A stretch of DNA of 64,000 nt from contig NZ_BCUR01000001.1 of NCBI RefSeq assembly GCF_003569005.1, forward strand, positions 1,245,893-1,309,892, in the 5' to 3' direction. The DNA comes from Vibrio superstes. GTDB lineage: Bacteria; Pseudomonadota; Gammaproteobacteria; Enterobacterales; Vibrionaceae. Each line of letters opens with the position of its first letter. Position 1 is the stretch's first letter. Positions 9,562 through 17,690 of the stretch are shown here, one piece after another. A program made the translations under genes and the position numbers. The notes under the pieces were generated by a model. The model worked only from the letters and a program-made list of their open reading frames with translations, did not search any database and had not been told where the DNA came from.

Positions 9562-10533
9562 CTATTGCGGTTTAATCTTCTTGTGTTGAGGTTTAAACCG
9601 CTCCGGCCAATACATGGCCACATATCCTGCTGATACCCACAACACCAATAGCGTTGCTATTGTCAGCTCGAACATCCCAAATTTATGTAGCCAATACCAA
9701 TCTTCGTGTGCCAATTCAAACCATGTGGTCAGTCTCGACATGGCAATCGCACTGATCACTGATGGGAAGGTAACTGCAGCAATGGAAGGCTGGAATTTCA
9801 GTCTTAATAGGTTGATGTAGCATAGGTAGATAAGCAAGGTCATCGTAATGGCGATGCCGGCTAAAGCCCCCGTTAGAATTGCGTCCGGTTCTGGAAAATT
9901 CACTAAATAAGCCGCAAGGGTTAGGTTGATCGGTGCCGCCATGATGGCGAGCGTTGGGCGAGCTCGGCGAGGTAATTTTCCAAAGAACACTAAGCGATAG
10001 AGAACCAACGGAAGCATGAGGAAATAGATGCCAATACACAGCATAGCCATGTTTTGCGAAAAAACTGTATGCCCCAGCTCTGATCCCGCCAACGTACTAC
10101 TGATCACGCCCACGGGATAAAGGAACCAACTCGGCACAATATTGACCATCTTAAAGTTGGCGAATTGAAATCCAAAAAATAGCACCATCATGGTGATATG
10201 TAGGCCCAACGAAGCAAACCATAACACGGATGCGATATCAGGAATCTCGGTGGCGAGATAGTCACAAAGTACCAGTAACGCCATGCTCATCGGCGCCATT
10301 AAACTGCCGCTGAGGGGATGCTTAATGTCAGCGATAAAAAGACGCGGGTTAAGTGTGTACTTTAGGAGTACTGGAATCAGTATCAGAGTACCAATTAACG
10401 CTAAATAAGGACGAATGACATTGCCAACATCTGGGATATACAATGCCCATGCCTGTCCTAAACCTATCAGTCCCAGTGCAAGCGCAGCTTGCGAAGGCGG
10501 AATGTGATGGAACCGATGAAATTTGCGTAACAA
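9562..10533 (-). CDS. TDT-family (TehA/SLAC1-like) membrane transporter
   Basis: Polytopic inner-membrane protein, about ten hydrophobic segments, of the tellurite-resistance/dicarboxylate transporter (TDT) fold. Motifs SLGLHITMM, NIVPSWFLYPVGVISS and HKFGMFELTIATLL are typical. Substrate unknown (anion, sulfite, tellurite or dicarboxylate are all known in the family). Two TTG starts are possible: 10563, without a visible ribosome binding site, or 10533, which has CGGAG ten bases upstream and is preferred. No co-transcribed partner. Confidence 0.85.
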   Translation of the reverse strand: MLRKFHRFHHIPPSQAALALGLIGLGQAWALYIPDVGNVIRPYLALIGTLILIPVLLKYTLNPRLFIADIKHPLSGSLMAPMSMALLVLCDYLATEIPDIASVLWFASLGLHITMMVLFFGFQFANFKMVNIVPSWFLYPVGVISSTLAGSELGHTVFSQNMAMLCIGIYFLMLPLVLYRLVFFGKLPRRARPTLAIMAAPINLTLAAYLVNFPEPDAILTGALAGIAITMTLLIYLCYINLLRLKFQPSIAAVTFPSVISAIAMSRLTTWFELAHEDWYWLHKFGMFELTIATLLVLWVSAGYVAMYWPERFKPQHKKIKPQ

Positions 10534-11176
10534 GTCTCTTATTCTCCGAGGGTAAAATGGCAAATCTGGAATGTTGCATATTAAACCGCAACCGAGCGCT
10601 TATTGCCATGATCAAAAAAGTAATAAACAATTCATTATCTGGTAATACTTGCAGTTTTTAAAATATGCGCCATAGTTAAATTGTGAGGTAAAAATCGAAT
10701 CTGACAGGGAGGAAAGGGTTACCTCACTTTGATTAACATAAGTGTAATCGCAACACAGCTGAAGAGCCGTAAATACTTTAAAGCTCGTTAATAGTTCTCC
10801 GGTCAACAACCCGCGAGATTCGCAAACTCACGATTGAGTAACGAGACCAAAAGGCGCATGCAAAGTGCGCCTTTGTGCTTTCTGGCGTTTGTGAAAATGA
10901 GGGTAAATAGCCCTTTTTAGGCATCGTAGACCGTAAATCCTACCTAAGTTACAGTTTGTTTCATTTTCTTGTTTTTCCTAGCGCACCTAACCTGCTGAAA
11001 ATTATAGATAAATTTATGTTTTAATTATGGAAACTTAGTTTGCGTATTTCGAGAATAAGACCTCTGTTTATTATTTGTACGACAAATGTATAATCCTCCA
11101 TCTTTCAAGTCGTCGCATATCAATCTTTTGAGAGCATTTCTTGCTGAGTTTGGTGTGTTTTTCAATGAGGTGGTTG
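10534..11176. other. Long intergenic region without convincing protein gene
   Basis: 643 bp between the TDT gene and a small membrane-protein gene. Minus-strand frames here have no recognisable composition or ribosome binding site. It contains an orphan intrinsic terminator at 10850-10874 preceded by a short hairpin ACTCA-CGAT-TGAGT (10826-10839), which may mark an unannotated small RNA on the plus strand. Confidence 0.6.
10850..10874 (+). terminator. Orphan intrinsic terminator (possible sRNA 3' end)
   Basis: Stem AAAGGCGCA / TGCGCCTTT, nine pairs with a seven-base loop, followed by GTGCTTTC. No plus-strand gene precedes it, so it may end a non-coding transcript starting in about 10680-10800. 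Confidence 0.55.
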
Positions 11177-11296
11177 ATGAAGGTTGTCGAATACGCATTA
11201 ATGTCTGCGTTTGCTGTTGTCATTTTGTTTGCTCTTTTTAGTACTTTTATGGCGCACGCAGGTAGTATCTGGGGTACGGTTTTAACCATTAAATAA
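11177..11296 (+). CDS. Small single-span membrane protein, 39 aa, pilin-helix-like
   Basis: ATG preceded by GAGGTGG at good spacing; sequence begins MKVVEYALMSAFAVVILFAL and ends with a short polar tail (SIWGTVLTIK). One transmembrane helix (about 6-27). The EYAL followed by a hydrophobic helix recalls the Flp/Tad type IVb pilin core, but there is no leader-peptidase segment before it, so it is either a pseudopilin-like relic, a small membrane protein of other role, or chance similarity. No tad genes are nearby. Confidence 0.6.
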   Translation: MKVVEYALMSAFAVVILFALFSTFMAHAGSIWGTVLTIK

Positions 11297-11466
11297 GTAT
11301 CTCGTATCGAAGATTAGGGGTCCTAGTTAAGGACAATCATGCGCCCCTTTGTTTCTCCTTTCTTGCTTGTCTTTTCCTTCTTTGTTGCATCCTTAGTTTT
11401 AACCTTTCTCCATATGATTGAATCTTGTAGACTCTAAGCATAATTCATCTGCTCAGAACGGCGTCT

Positions 11467-12462
11467 ATGTCTCGCAAAACACCCACTAACATCATTACTG
11501 GATTCTTAGGTACAGGCAAAACCACAACCATCTTAGAGCTATTGAAGGCTAAACCCGAGAATGAAAACTGGGCAGTATTGGTCAATGAGTTCGGTGAGAT
11601 CGGTATAGATGGGGCAATCATGTCTGACAGTGGTGCCCTGATTAAAGAGGTGCCGGGAGGATGTATTTGCTGCACAGCTGGTGTACCGACGAGCGTTGCA
11701 ATTACCGCTTTATTACGCAGCAACCCAGACAGACTCATTATTGAACCTACAGGTCTTGGTCATCCAAAGCAGATCATGGCTACGCTCTCCTCGGCTCAGT
11801 TCAGCCCATATATCGAATTACGTTCAACATTGACCCTCACAGATGCTCGATACTTCGATAATGAAAAGTACACAACAAACCAAAATTTCAAACAACAGCT
11901 GGAAGTGGCGGATATCATCATTGCCAATAAGAGCGAGCTAGCAGCGAAAGCGCAGGTTGCGACAATGCATGACTGGCTGCAATCTCAGAATATTCACTCT
12001 ACTGTTATTAACACAACAAGAGGCGACATAGAACCGTCCCTATTGGATAGGTTTGTGAAACCAAGTGATGATATGGACATTGAAGAACACCATCATCACC
12101 ATGCTGCACTAGAACCTCAGTTCCAATTACCCCCTAACCAAACCCATATTCGCAAAGAGAATAAAGGTCAGGGCTATTTCTCCTGTGGTTGGCTGTTTGG
12201 CGCAGAGATTACCTTTGATTTTGATTCTCTGTTTTCAATGTTAAGCGATCTTACTGCTGATCGTGTTAAGGCTGTAATGAATACTGATAAAGGCTGCTAT
12301 GCGTTCAATAAAGCGGATGGCGTATTGTCGGTGAATGACCTGTCTCTAGAAGGGTTTGAGTCGCGTATTGAGGTTATCGATACCAAGCTAATGCCGTGGG
12401 ATCAATTAGAAGAGATTTTACTGAATCTTGCTGGTGGCGATAATACCAATCATACTAAGTAA
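11467..12462 (+). CDS. CobW/COG0523-family GTPase (metallochaperone type)
   Basis: G3E-family P-loop GTPase, 331 residues. Walker A GFLGTGKTTT (about 12-21), metal-binding Cys motif GGCICC (about 64-69), E-P-T-G motif IIEPTGLGHP, NKSE base-recognition motif, a His-rich linker EEHHHHH (about 197) and a C-terminal CobW_C domain. Members deliver zinc or other metals to client proteins; which metal is not visible. The last residues (NTNHTK) and the stop codon are encoded by the left end of a MITE-like element, so the native C-terminus was altered by that insertion. Confidence 0.92.
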   Translation: MSRKTPTNIITGFLGTGKTTTILELLKAKPENENWAVLVNEFGEIGIDGAIMSDSGALIKEVPGGCICCTAGVPTSVAITALLRSNPDRLIIEPTGLGHPKQIMATLSSAQFSPYIELRSTLTLTDARYFDNEKYTTNQNFKQQLEVADIIIANKSELAAKAQVATMHDWLQSQNIHSTVINTTRGDIEPSLLDRFVKPSDDMDIEEHHHHHAALEPQFQLPPNQTHIRKENKGQGYFSCGWLFGAEITFDFDSLFSMLSDLTADRVKAVMNTDKGCYAFNKADGVLSVNDLSLEGFESRIEVIDTKLMPWDQLEEILLNLAGGDNTNHTK

Positions 12463-12604
12463 GTGATCAGAGATAGCGTAGGAAAAATTCTCGAGGACAA
12501 GGCAGGGTTTTTCGATAAGTAGTTATTCTACAATCAAAAATTCTAACGCAGTCATCGAGTATTTTAACAAGCTAGGATGACCAGTTATTTAGTACGATTG
12601 GTAT
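12443..12604. mobile_element. MITE-like element, copy 1 (162 bp)
   Basis: Imperfect terminal inverted repeats of about 27 bp: left ATACCAATCATACTAAGTAA, right (reverse complement) ATACCAATCGTACTAAATAA; 23 of 27 positions agree by my count. No coding capacity. The left end lies inside the CobW frame and supplies its stop codon. An obvious target-site duplication is not clear (TA on the left, AA on the right). Confidence 0.8.
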
Positions 12605-12658
12605 AAATAGCGTCTGTAAGTAGGCGCCGTCGACTAGGAGAGTTAGACGTTACATTGA

Positions 12659-12683
12659 GCTACAGCTAATAGATAGCTGTAGC
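12659..12683. repeat. Perfect 10-bp inverted repeat
   Basis: GCTACAGCTA-ATAGA-TAGCTGTAGC lies between the two MITE-like copies. It is followed by CATTGGTCTTTG rather than a T run, so it is a weak terminator at best. Confidence 0.7.
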
Positions 12684-12790
12684 CATTGGTCTTTGAGCAT
12701 AACGAACGCTTCTTACATTTCGTGACTACATTCTTCAGATAAAACAGTTAGCTTGGTCTTTTTCTTTGTTACGATGTGGCATGCTCAATA

Positions 12791-12869
12791 ATACCAATCA
12801 CAGTAAGTAAGTGGTTAGAAATAGCGTTTTAACAAGCTAAGATGAGCAGTAATTTACTACGATTGGTAT
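12791..12869. mobile_element. MITE-like element, copy 2 (79 bp, internally deleted)
   Basis: Has the same two ends as copy 1 (left ATACCAATCACAGTAAGTAA, right ending TTACTACGATTGGTAT) and the same inner segment TTTTAACAAGCTA, but lacks about 80 bp of the centre. It ends nine bases before the start of the next gene, so it forms that gene's leader. Confidence 0.8.
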
Positions 12870-12877
12870 AACAAGGA

Positions 12878-13906
12878 ATGTTAAGTTTGACGCGCTCTCT
12901 CAACTCAATAACAACCTTACTGGTTGCCTTCGCTTTTTCAGCGTTATTTGTCGCTCTATCTATTCCCCTTGGAGAGATGTTTGGCAGTATTGTTATCATC
13001 ATTGTATTGAGTAAATTAGGGGTTCAAACAAAGGTTCTCAAACATACTCTGGTACTGGTCCAACTGGCACTAGGTTTGAGTGTTGGAGGACTTATTCCTC
13101 CGTCATTCTTTGCCACTGGTTTTCCTCTCATTATGTTCGTTGGACTCGTGATTTGTATGGCATTGCAAGTGTCATGCGGCTACTGGTTATTGCAGCGCTT
13201 TTCGTGGAGTAAAGGGGATAGTTTACTTGCCTCTATTCCGGGCGCTATGGCAGCTGTCATGGTATTAAACGAAGCTCAAAAGGCACCTTCAGCTAAGGTT
13301 ATCTTTGTACATACCTTCCGCCTAATCTTTCTTCTTTTGCTATCAGGGATACTCGTTTCACAGCAATCAAACACCAATTTGCTCGAACAACCTCTAGGCT
13401 TCAATGTTTTGACCTTTGGTTTGGCATTTATGTTGGCTGGAGGAAGCGGAATATTATTGAATAAACTAGGAATCCCCGCTCCTTACATGGTTACTGGGAT
13501 GTTAGTGGGTATTGGATTAAACGGCTTCGTGCCGGAGCTCAACCTTTCTATCTCGCCACTTATTATGATGGTAGCGATTTCTGCTCTTGGTGTAGTAATG
13601 GGGCTGAGGCTTTGTAATATATCGGCTCAAGAGTTTCGTCGATTCACGTTTGCGAGTTTATGCGTCACTGTTTTGAGCCTAAGCGTGACCTTTATATGCG
13701 CGTTTGCTTTTTCTTTTTGGCTAGACAAGCCCTTTGTTGTCCTGTCGCTTTCTTGGATGCCAGGGAGTATTGAAGCGATGACAGTCGCTGCTCTCTATTT
13801 GGGGCTTGAGCCTGCGCTTATTATGCTAAGTCATGTTATCCGCATGATGATATTGCATATGGTGCCTGTTGCGGTGGTGGCATTTAAGCCAAGACAGCGT
13901 CAATAG
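12878..13906 (+). CDS. AbrB-family (AimR/'ammonia monooxygenase'-like) membrane protein
   Basis: Polytopic inner-membrane protein, 342 residues, built of two repeated halves each ending in a related signature: LLASIPGAMAAVMVLNEAQ (about 112-130) and LSWMPGSIEAMTVAALYLG with PALIMLSHVIRMM. This is the AbrB membrane duplication family, often mislabelled as regulator or monooxygenase; transport is suspected but no substrate is established. The ATG at 12878 abuts AAGGA with no spacing; a TTG at 12887 is better placed and may be the true start. The leader is the right end of a MITE-like element. Confidence 0.85.
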   Translation: MLSLTRSLNSITTLLVAFAFSALFVALSIPLGEMFGSIVIIIVLSKLGVQTKVLKHTLVLVQLALGLSVGGLIPPSFFATGFPLIMFVGLVICMALQVSCGYWLLQRFSWSKGDSLLASIPGAMAAVMVLNEAQKAPSAKVIFVHTFRLIFLLLLSGILVSQQSNTNLLEQPLGFNVLTFGLAFMLAGGSGILLNKLGIPAPYMVTGMLVGIGLNGFVPELNLSISPLIMMVAISALGVVMGLRLCNISAQEFRRFTFASLCVTVLSLSVTFICAFAFSFWLDKPFVVLSLSWMPGSIEAMTVAALYLGLEPALIMLSHVIRMMILHMVPVAVVAFKPRQRQ

Positions 13907-13914
13907 CTATCTGG

Positions 13915-14076
13915 CTAGCCTGAAATAAATTGATTGAACGATCTCATGATACTCTGTGCCCAGCCCTGAACGTCGCGGATAGGGTCACTGGTAATGAACT
14001 TCCACATATCTTCGCCAAAGAAAAGACAGGCAATGATGAATAGGCCAATCGCAGGGTAAAGTAGTCTGCGAAGCAT
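13915..14076 (-). CDS. Small membrane protein, 53 aa, unknown
   Basis: Begins MLRRLLYPAIGLFIIACLFF, one transmembrane helix (about 5-21), then a short amphipathic cytoplasmic or periplasmic tail with Trp residues (DMWKFITSDPIRDVQGW). A strong GGAGGA ribosome binding site six bases before ATG argues that it is real. Downstream of the ylqF terminator, convergent with the AbrB-family gene. Confidence 0.7.
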   Translation of the reverse strand: MLRRLLYPAIGLFIIACLFFGEDMWKFITSDPIRDVQGWAQSIMRSFNQFISG

Positions 14077-14138
14077 AATTCTTCCTCCATGAAGAAAGGG
14101 CGCTTGGGACTAAATATAGAACAATTATTCTAGAAATG

Positions 14139-14173
14139 AAAAACCTCAGGTCATAAAATGAGCTGAGGTTTTT
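14139..14173 (-). terminator. Intrinsic terminator after ylqF
   Basis: Stem AAAAACCTCAG / CTGAGGTTTTT (11 pairs, 13-base loop). T runs occur on both strands; it ends the ylqF transcript. Confidence 0.88.
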
Positions 14174-14199
14174 GTATGTAGCGGTATTTTAGCGACAGT

Positions 14200-15144
14200 T
14201 TAGCGCTTATTTCGAAGATATCGCTTACGACGCTCTTCTTTCTTCTTAACCTTTGCTTCTTCTTTGCGGACGGCTTCTTTCTCTACCTCGATCAACTCTT
14301 CAGTGATCATTTCAGGGAGTTCGAGAGTGACCTGACCCAGTACGCCTTGTCGAAGTTCGTGCAACAAGATTTCGGAAGCCTTGTGCAGATCGACGCGTCC
14401 ACCCGAGCGTAGCGCGCCACGTTTGCGACCAATCGCTTCCATCAATTCAATTTCAGTGTCCGGCAGTTCGTCTAGCTGGTAGCGCTCCATCAAGCGTTCT
14501 GGATACTGTTGTGCCAAATACTCAACAGTGTAAAAAGCCACTTCGTCGTATTCCATTGCCGTATCTTTGATAGCGCCAGTAGCAGCAAGACGGAAACCAC
14601 TATGAGGGTTTTCTACCTTAGGCCATAAAATTCCCGGAGTATCAGAGAGCACAACACCGTTTTGCAGATTGATACGTTGCTGGCGGCGCGTCACGGCAGG
14701 CTGGTTACCCGTCTGAGCTATGGTACGCCCAGCCAAGGTGTTGATGATGGTCGATTTACCTACGTTTGGAATACCCATGATCATGGTACGAATGTTCTTA
14801 CCCATCGCCTCGCGATGAGGCGCTAACTTGCGACACAATTCCATGATCTTATGGATTTCTTGAGGGTTCTCGGTAGTCACAGCCATCGCCTTAACACCCT
14901 CTTGAAGCTCAAAATGCTCAATCCACATTTGTGTTAGCTCTGGATCTGATAGATCTCTTTTATTGAGCACCTTGATACAAGGCTTATCACCACGCAACTC
15001 AGAGATCATAGGGTTCTCTGACGAGTAAGGGATGCGAGCATCTAGCACTTCGATAATGACATCAATCTGAGGAACGACCTCTTCGATCTCTTTACGAGCC
15101 TTATGCATGTGACCCGGAAACCATTGGATTGTGTTGTTAACCAT
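14200..15144 (-). CDS. rbgA: Ribosome biogenesis GTPase YlqF/RbgA
   Basis: Circularly permuted GTPase (314 residues) needed for late large-subunit assembly in its studied relatives. Motif order is permuted: G4 LNKRDL (about 59-64) precedes G1 GIPNVGKST (about 125-133) and G3 DTPG. N-terminal WFPGHMHKA is the family signature. The C-terminus is Lys/Arg-rich (KVKKKEERRKRY), consistent with rRNA binding. Monocistronic. Confidence 0.94.
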   Translation of the reverse strand: MVNNTIQWFPGHMHKARKEIEEVVPQIDVIIEVLDARIPYSSENPMISELRGDKPCIKVLNKRDLSDPELTQMWIEHFELQEGVKAMAVTTENPQEIHKIMELCRKLAPHREAMGKNIRTMIMGIPNVGKSTIINTLAGRTIAQTGNQPAVTRRQQRINLQNGVVLSDTPGILWPKVENPHSGFRLAATGAIKDTAMEYDEVAFYTVEYLAQQYPERLMERYQLDELPDTEIELMEAIGRKRGALRSGGRVDLHKASEILLHELRQGVLGQVTLELPEMITEELIEVEKEAVRKEEAKVKKKEERRKRYLRNKR

Positions 15145-15513
15145 ATAAAAATTTGCCTTTTGTTTTATGGTTTTGCCAGCGGGAGAGCGAGTAGATTGTC
15201 ATTGCGTACTACCTGCTGCCACTTGAGCTTTGATGTGATGATCTTAACACTTTATTTGGCAAGCGTGTACGTTGACGTAAAGAGCAGTGTAATGAGCGCC
15301 TTTTAGCTTCATCATTATATTGAATGGTAAAAGTGGCTATAGAGGTTTTACCCAGCGGAGCATTACTCTATATTTCCACCTTATTTGATCTTGATTAAAG
15401 TAGTTTAAAGAATCTAACCCTCTCTCAGAAGTTTGGCGAATTATTGTTCATAATCTAGTAAGTCTTCAAAGCCATTAGGGTCGCAAGAAGTTAAAACATT
15501 TAGTGGAGGGAAT
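15145..15513. other. Intergenic region
   Basis: 369 bp between divergent ylqF and the IS30-like gene. It should hold both promoters; no clear operator, repeat or small gene was seen. Confidence 0.5.
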
Positions 15514-15870
15514 ATGTACCAACAGCTTACTGAGGGAAAGAGAGTACAGATTTGGGCGCTAAGAAAGGAGGGCAAGACTCAAACAACGATCGCCAAGCAA
15601 CTCCAGATTCACAAATCGACAGTTAGTCGAGAGCTTAACCGTAATTCAGGTCCCTATGGCTACGAACCTAAGCTTGCGCAGAATATGGCGTCTTACCGGA
15701 AAAAATACCATAAAGATGTGATGGGCAAAGAGTATGAAGAGCTTCTTTTAGAACTGAGCAAGCAAGGATTCGATACTCTCAAGAGTCAGGCTTTTCTACA
15801 CCACCACCATCCTGAATTAACGGTTGAAGAAGTGGATTTGCTACTGAGCAGGAGCGGGTTGTTTAGTTAG
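15514..15870 (+). CDS. Stand-alone IS30-type HTH protein
   Basis: 118 residues. The N-terminal 50 (YQQLTEGKRVQIWALRKEGK then QTTIAKQLQIHKSTVSRELN) are the HTH_38 DNA-binding domain of IS30 transposases. The rest (AQNMASYRKKYHKD... to ELTVEEVDLLLSRSGLFS) does not look like the DDE catalytic core, and no such core is found downstream in any frame. A strong GGAGGGAAT site precedes the ATG. It could be a truncated transposase or a domesticated DNA-binding protein; the downstream repeat cluster favours the latter. Confidence 0.8.
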   Translation: MYQQLTEGKRVQIWALRKEGKTQTTIAKQLQIHKSTVSRELNRNSGPYGYEPKLAQNMASYRKKYHKDVMGKEYEELLLELSKQGFDTLKSQAFLHHHHPELTVEEVDLLLSRSGLFS

Positions 15871-15905
15871 ATTAACTTTCTACTAAAAGTGTGATGGATA
15901 TCTCG

Positions 15906-16050
15906 TGTTGCACTTGCCCATTTTTGAAATAGGGGAGCTTTTCATTGCTTGTTGCACTTGCTTCAGTTTCCCTTCTACTACCTTATCCCCAACGAAATTT
16001 GTTGTTGCACTTGCTCGATAACTATCTTCTCTGTGCCGTGTTGCACTTGC
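15906..16050 (+). repeat. Four direct copies of TGTTGCACTTGC
   Basis: The 12-mer occurs at 15906, 15950, 16003 (preceded by an extra TG) and 16039, always in the same direction, at spacings of 44, 53 and 36 bp. The sequence between copies is T/C-rich and unrelated. It fills most of the 337-bp gap between the HTH gene and the VOC gene; no other feature was seen there. Confidence 0.9.
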
Positions 16051-16207
16051 CTTTTATACACTCTTGTATGATTTTAAGTTGTTGTTTTTATTGTCTATTT
16101 TGTGCTTGTATTTGTTTGGTTTTCGTCTTGATAATTTGAGTAGGGTACTTATATAGTTGTGGAGAAACTTAAAAGGTTTTAACGACACACAGTCAAGGAG
16201 CTATCCC

Positions 16208-16522
16208 ATGAGAAAGTTCAGTCATATAGGAATACCTACACAAACCGAGCATAGCGGCGAAAATTTTATGCAGGATATTGGCCTTTACGCTACCGATTAT
16301 GCGAAGAGTGAAAATCAAATTGAATGGCTACGTTTTTTAGACGATAGCCCTATGCCTGAAGAGCTAAAAATTACAGCGCACGTTGCCTATGAAGTCGACG
16401 ACTTAGAAGAAGCTCTAAAGGGACAAAAAGTATTAATCGAACCATTTAGTCCAAATGAATCCCTAAAGATTGCCTTTATTTTGGAAGATGAAGCGCCGGT
16501 TGAGCTAATGCAACATGTCTAA
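16208..16522 (+). CDS. Small VOC-superfamily-like protein
   Basis: 104 residues from the ATG at 16208, which has AAGGAG upstream; longer frames extend 5' without a signal. FSHIGIPT at the start, AHVAYEVDDLEEAL in the middle and PVELMQHV at the end resemble a glyoxalase/VOC module (metal-site His at the first strand, Glu at the last). It is 53 bp upstream of dhaK and probably co-transcribed. By context it may be an isomerase, epimerase or lyase of the same pathway; this is inference. Confidence 0.7.
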   Translation: MRKFSHIGIPTQTEHSGENFMQDIGLYATDYAKSENQIEWLRFLDDSPMPEELKITAHVAYEVDDLEEALKGQKVLIEPFSPNESLKIAFILEDEAPVELMQHV

Positions 16523-16575
16523 AAATTAATAATGAAATATCAGTTAAACCAAGAATTAAAATAGGAAGGCTAGGT

Positions 16576-17571
16576 ATGAAAAAGTTTATTAATAATGCTG
16601 AAAACATCACGGTTGAGTTACTTCAAGGTTATGCAATGACATTTCCTACCAAGATTAAGGTTGTATCTGAAAAAATCGTAACTCGTGTTACCCCTAAAGA
16701 TCCTAATAAAGTCGCTATCGTCACCTTAGGCGGTGCAGGTCACGAGCCAGCATTGAGTGGTTATGTGGGCGAAGGATTGCTTGATTACTCCGTGGTGGGT
16801 GACGTGTTTGCTGCGCCCGGTGCACCTAAGGTGTTAGAGGCGTTGAAAATGGCGGATCGTCCTGCTGGTGTCCTTTTGGTAGTGTTGAATCACGAAGGCG
16901 ATGTGATGTCTGCGAACATGGCAATGGAGATGGCAACAAGAGAAGGCATTAACGTTAAGATGCTATTAACCCACGAAGATATTAGTGCGGGTTTGAACAG
17001 TGACATTAAAGATCGTCGCGGGCTTGCGGGATGTGTTCCTGTCTACAAACTTGTGGGCGCAGCTGCTGAAGAAGGACTCAGCCTTGAAGAGGTTTATAGA
17101 GTCGGCGAGAAATTCAATCAGTCTATGGCAACCCTTGCAGTAGCAATGAGCAATGCTACTCATCCACAATCAGGTATGGCGATTGGTGATCTTGCCAGTG
17201 ATGAGATGGAAATTGGAATGGGGCAACATGGCGAGGGCGGTGGCGGTCGCATGAAAATACAGACCGCTGACGATACTGCGCACATCATGATTGACCAACT
17301 CTGCAAAGCTATTGATGTTAAGCCTGGTGATGACTTGATGCTGATGATTAATGGCTCAGGGGCTACCACTTTGATGGAAATGTTTATCGTTGCTCGTGCC
17401 TGTCATTTATCCCTACAAGAGAAGCAAACTAGCGTTGCTCGCTCAAAAGTAGAAGAAGTACTGACGGTACAGGAAATGGCCGGATTCCAAATGTGCATCG
17501 GCAAATTTGATAGTGAGACGCTCAACTATTGGGATAAGCCATGTAATGCACCTTATTGGGTTCAACAATGA
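16576..17571 (+). CDS. DhaK-type ketose kinase, substrate-binding subunit
   Basis: 331 residues of the dihydroxyacetone kinase DhaK domain, which binds its ketose covalently through a His. The His lies in MGQHGEGGGGR (the position of GIHGEPG in classical DhaK); GGAGHEPALSGYVGEG and VLNHEGDVMSANMA are the other substrate-site motifs, and both differ from the classical GGGSGHEP and NYTGD forms. No DhaM phosphotransfer protein is present, so phosphate is probably from ATP via DhaL. Family members also act on erythrulose or apulose, so the substrate is open. Confidence 0.9.
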   Translation: MKKFINNAENITVELLQGYAMTFPTKIKVVSEKIVTRVTPKDPNKVAIVTLGGAGHEPALSGYVGEGLLDYSVVGDVFAAPGAPKVLEALKMADRPAGVLLVVLNHEGDVMSANMAMEMATREGINVKMLLTHEDISAGLNSDIKDRRGLAGCVPVYKLVGAAAEEGLSLEEVYRVGEKFNQSMATLAVAMSNATHPQSGMAIGDLASDEMEIGMGQHGEGGGGRMKIQTADDTAHIMIDQLCKAIDVKPGDDLMLMINGSGATTLMEMFIVARACHLSLQEKQTSVARSKVEEVLTVQEMAGFQMCIGKFDSETLNYWDKPCNAPYWVQQ

Positions 17572-17583
17572 TTTAGGTTCTTG

Positions 17584-17662
17584 AGCGAGGTTTATCTCGC
17601 TGAATAAAACAACTAGCCCTACGAAATATTGAGTACGTGTATTTGATTATCCACGTAGGGCT
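17584..17662 (+). promoter_or_regulatory. Hairpins between dhaK and dhaL, possible attenuator
   Basis: The 119-bp gap contains AGCGAG/CTCGCT (17584-17601) followed by AATAAAA, then AGCCCTACG (17615-17623) with its complement CGTAGGGCT (17654-17662). A competing pair ACGTG (17635-17639)/CACGT (17652-17656) uses part of the same right arm, so two structures are mutually exclusive. Confidence 0.5.
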
Positions 17663-17690
17663 GCGTATTGCCTAAATAATGGAGGAAATT

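Noticed and set aside
10612..10809. 65-residue minus-strand frame
   Set aside because: No ribosome binding site, no family and poor codon composition; the region looks intergenic.
15514..15870. Calling this an intact IS30 insertion sequence
   Set aside because: No DDE catalytic domain in any frame and no clear terminal inverted repeats around it.
15906..16050. CRISPR array
   Set aside because: Repeats are only 12 bp, spacing is irregular (36-53 bp), and no cas genes are present.
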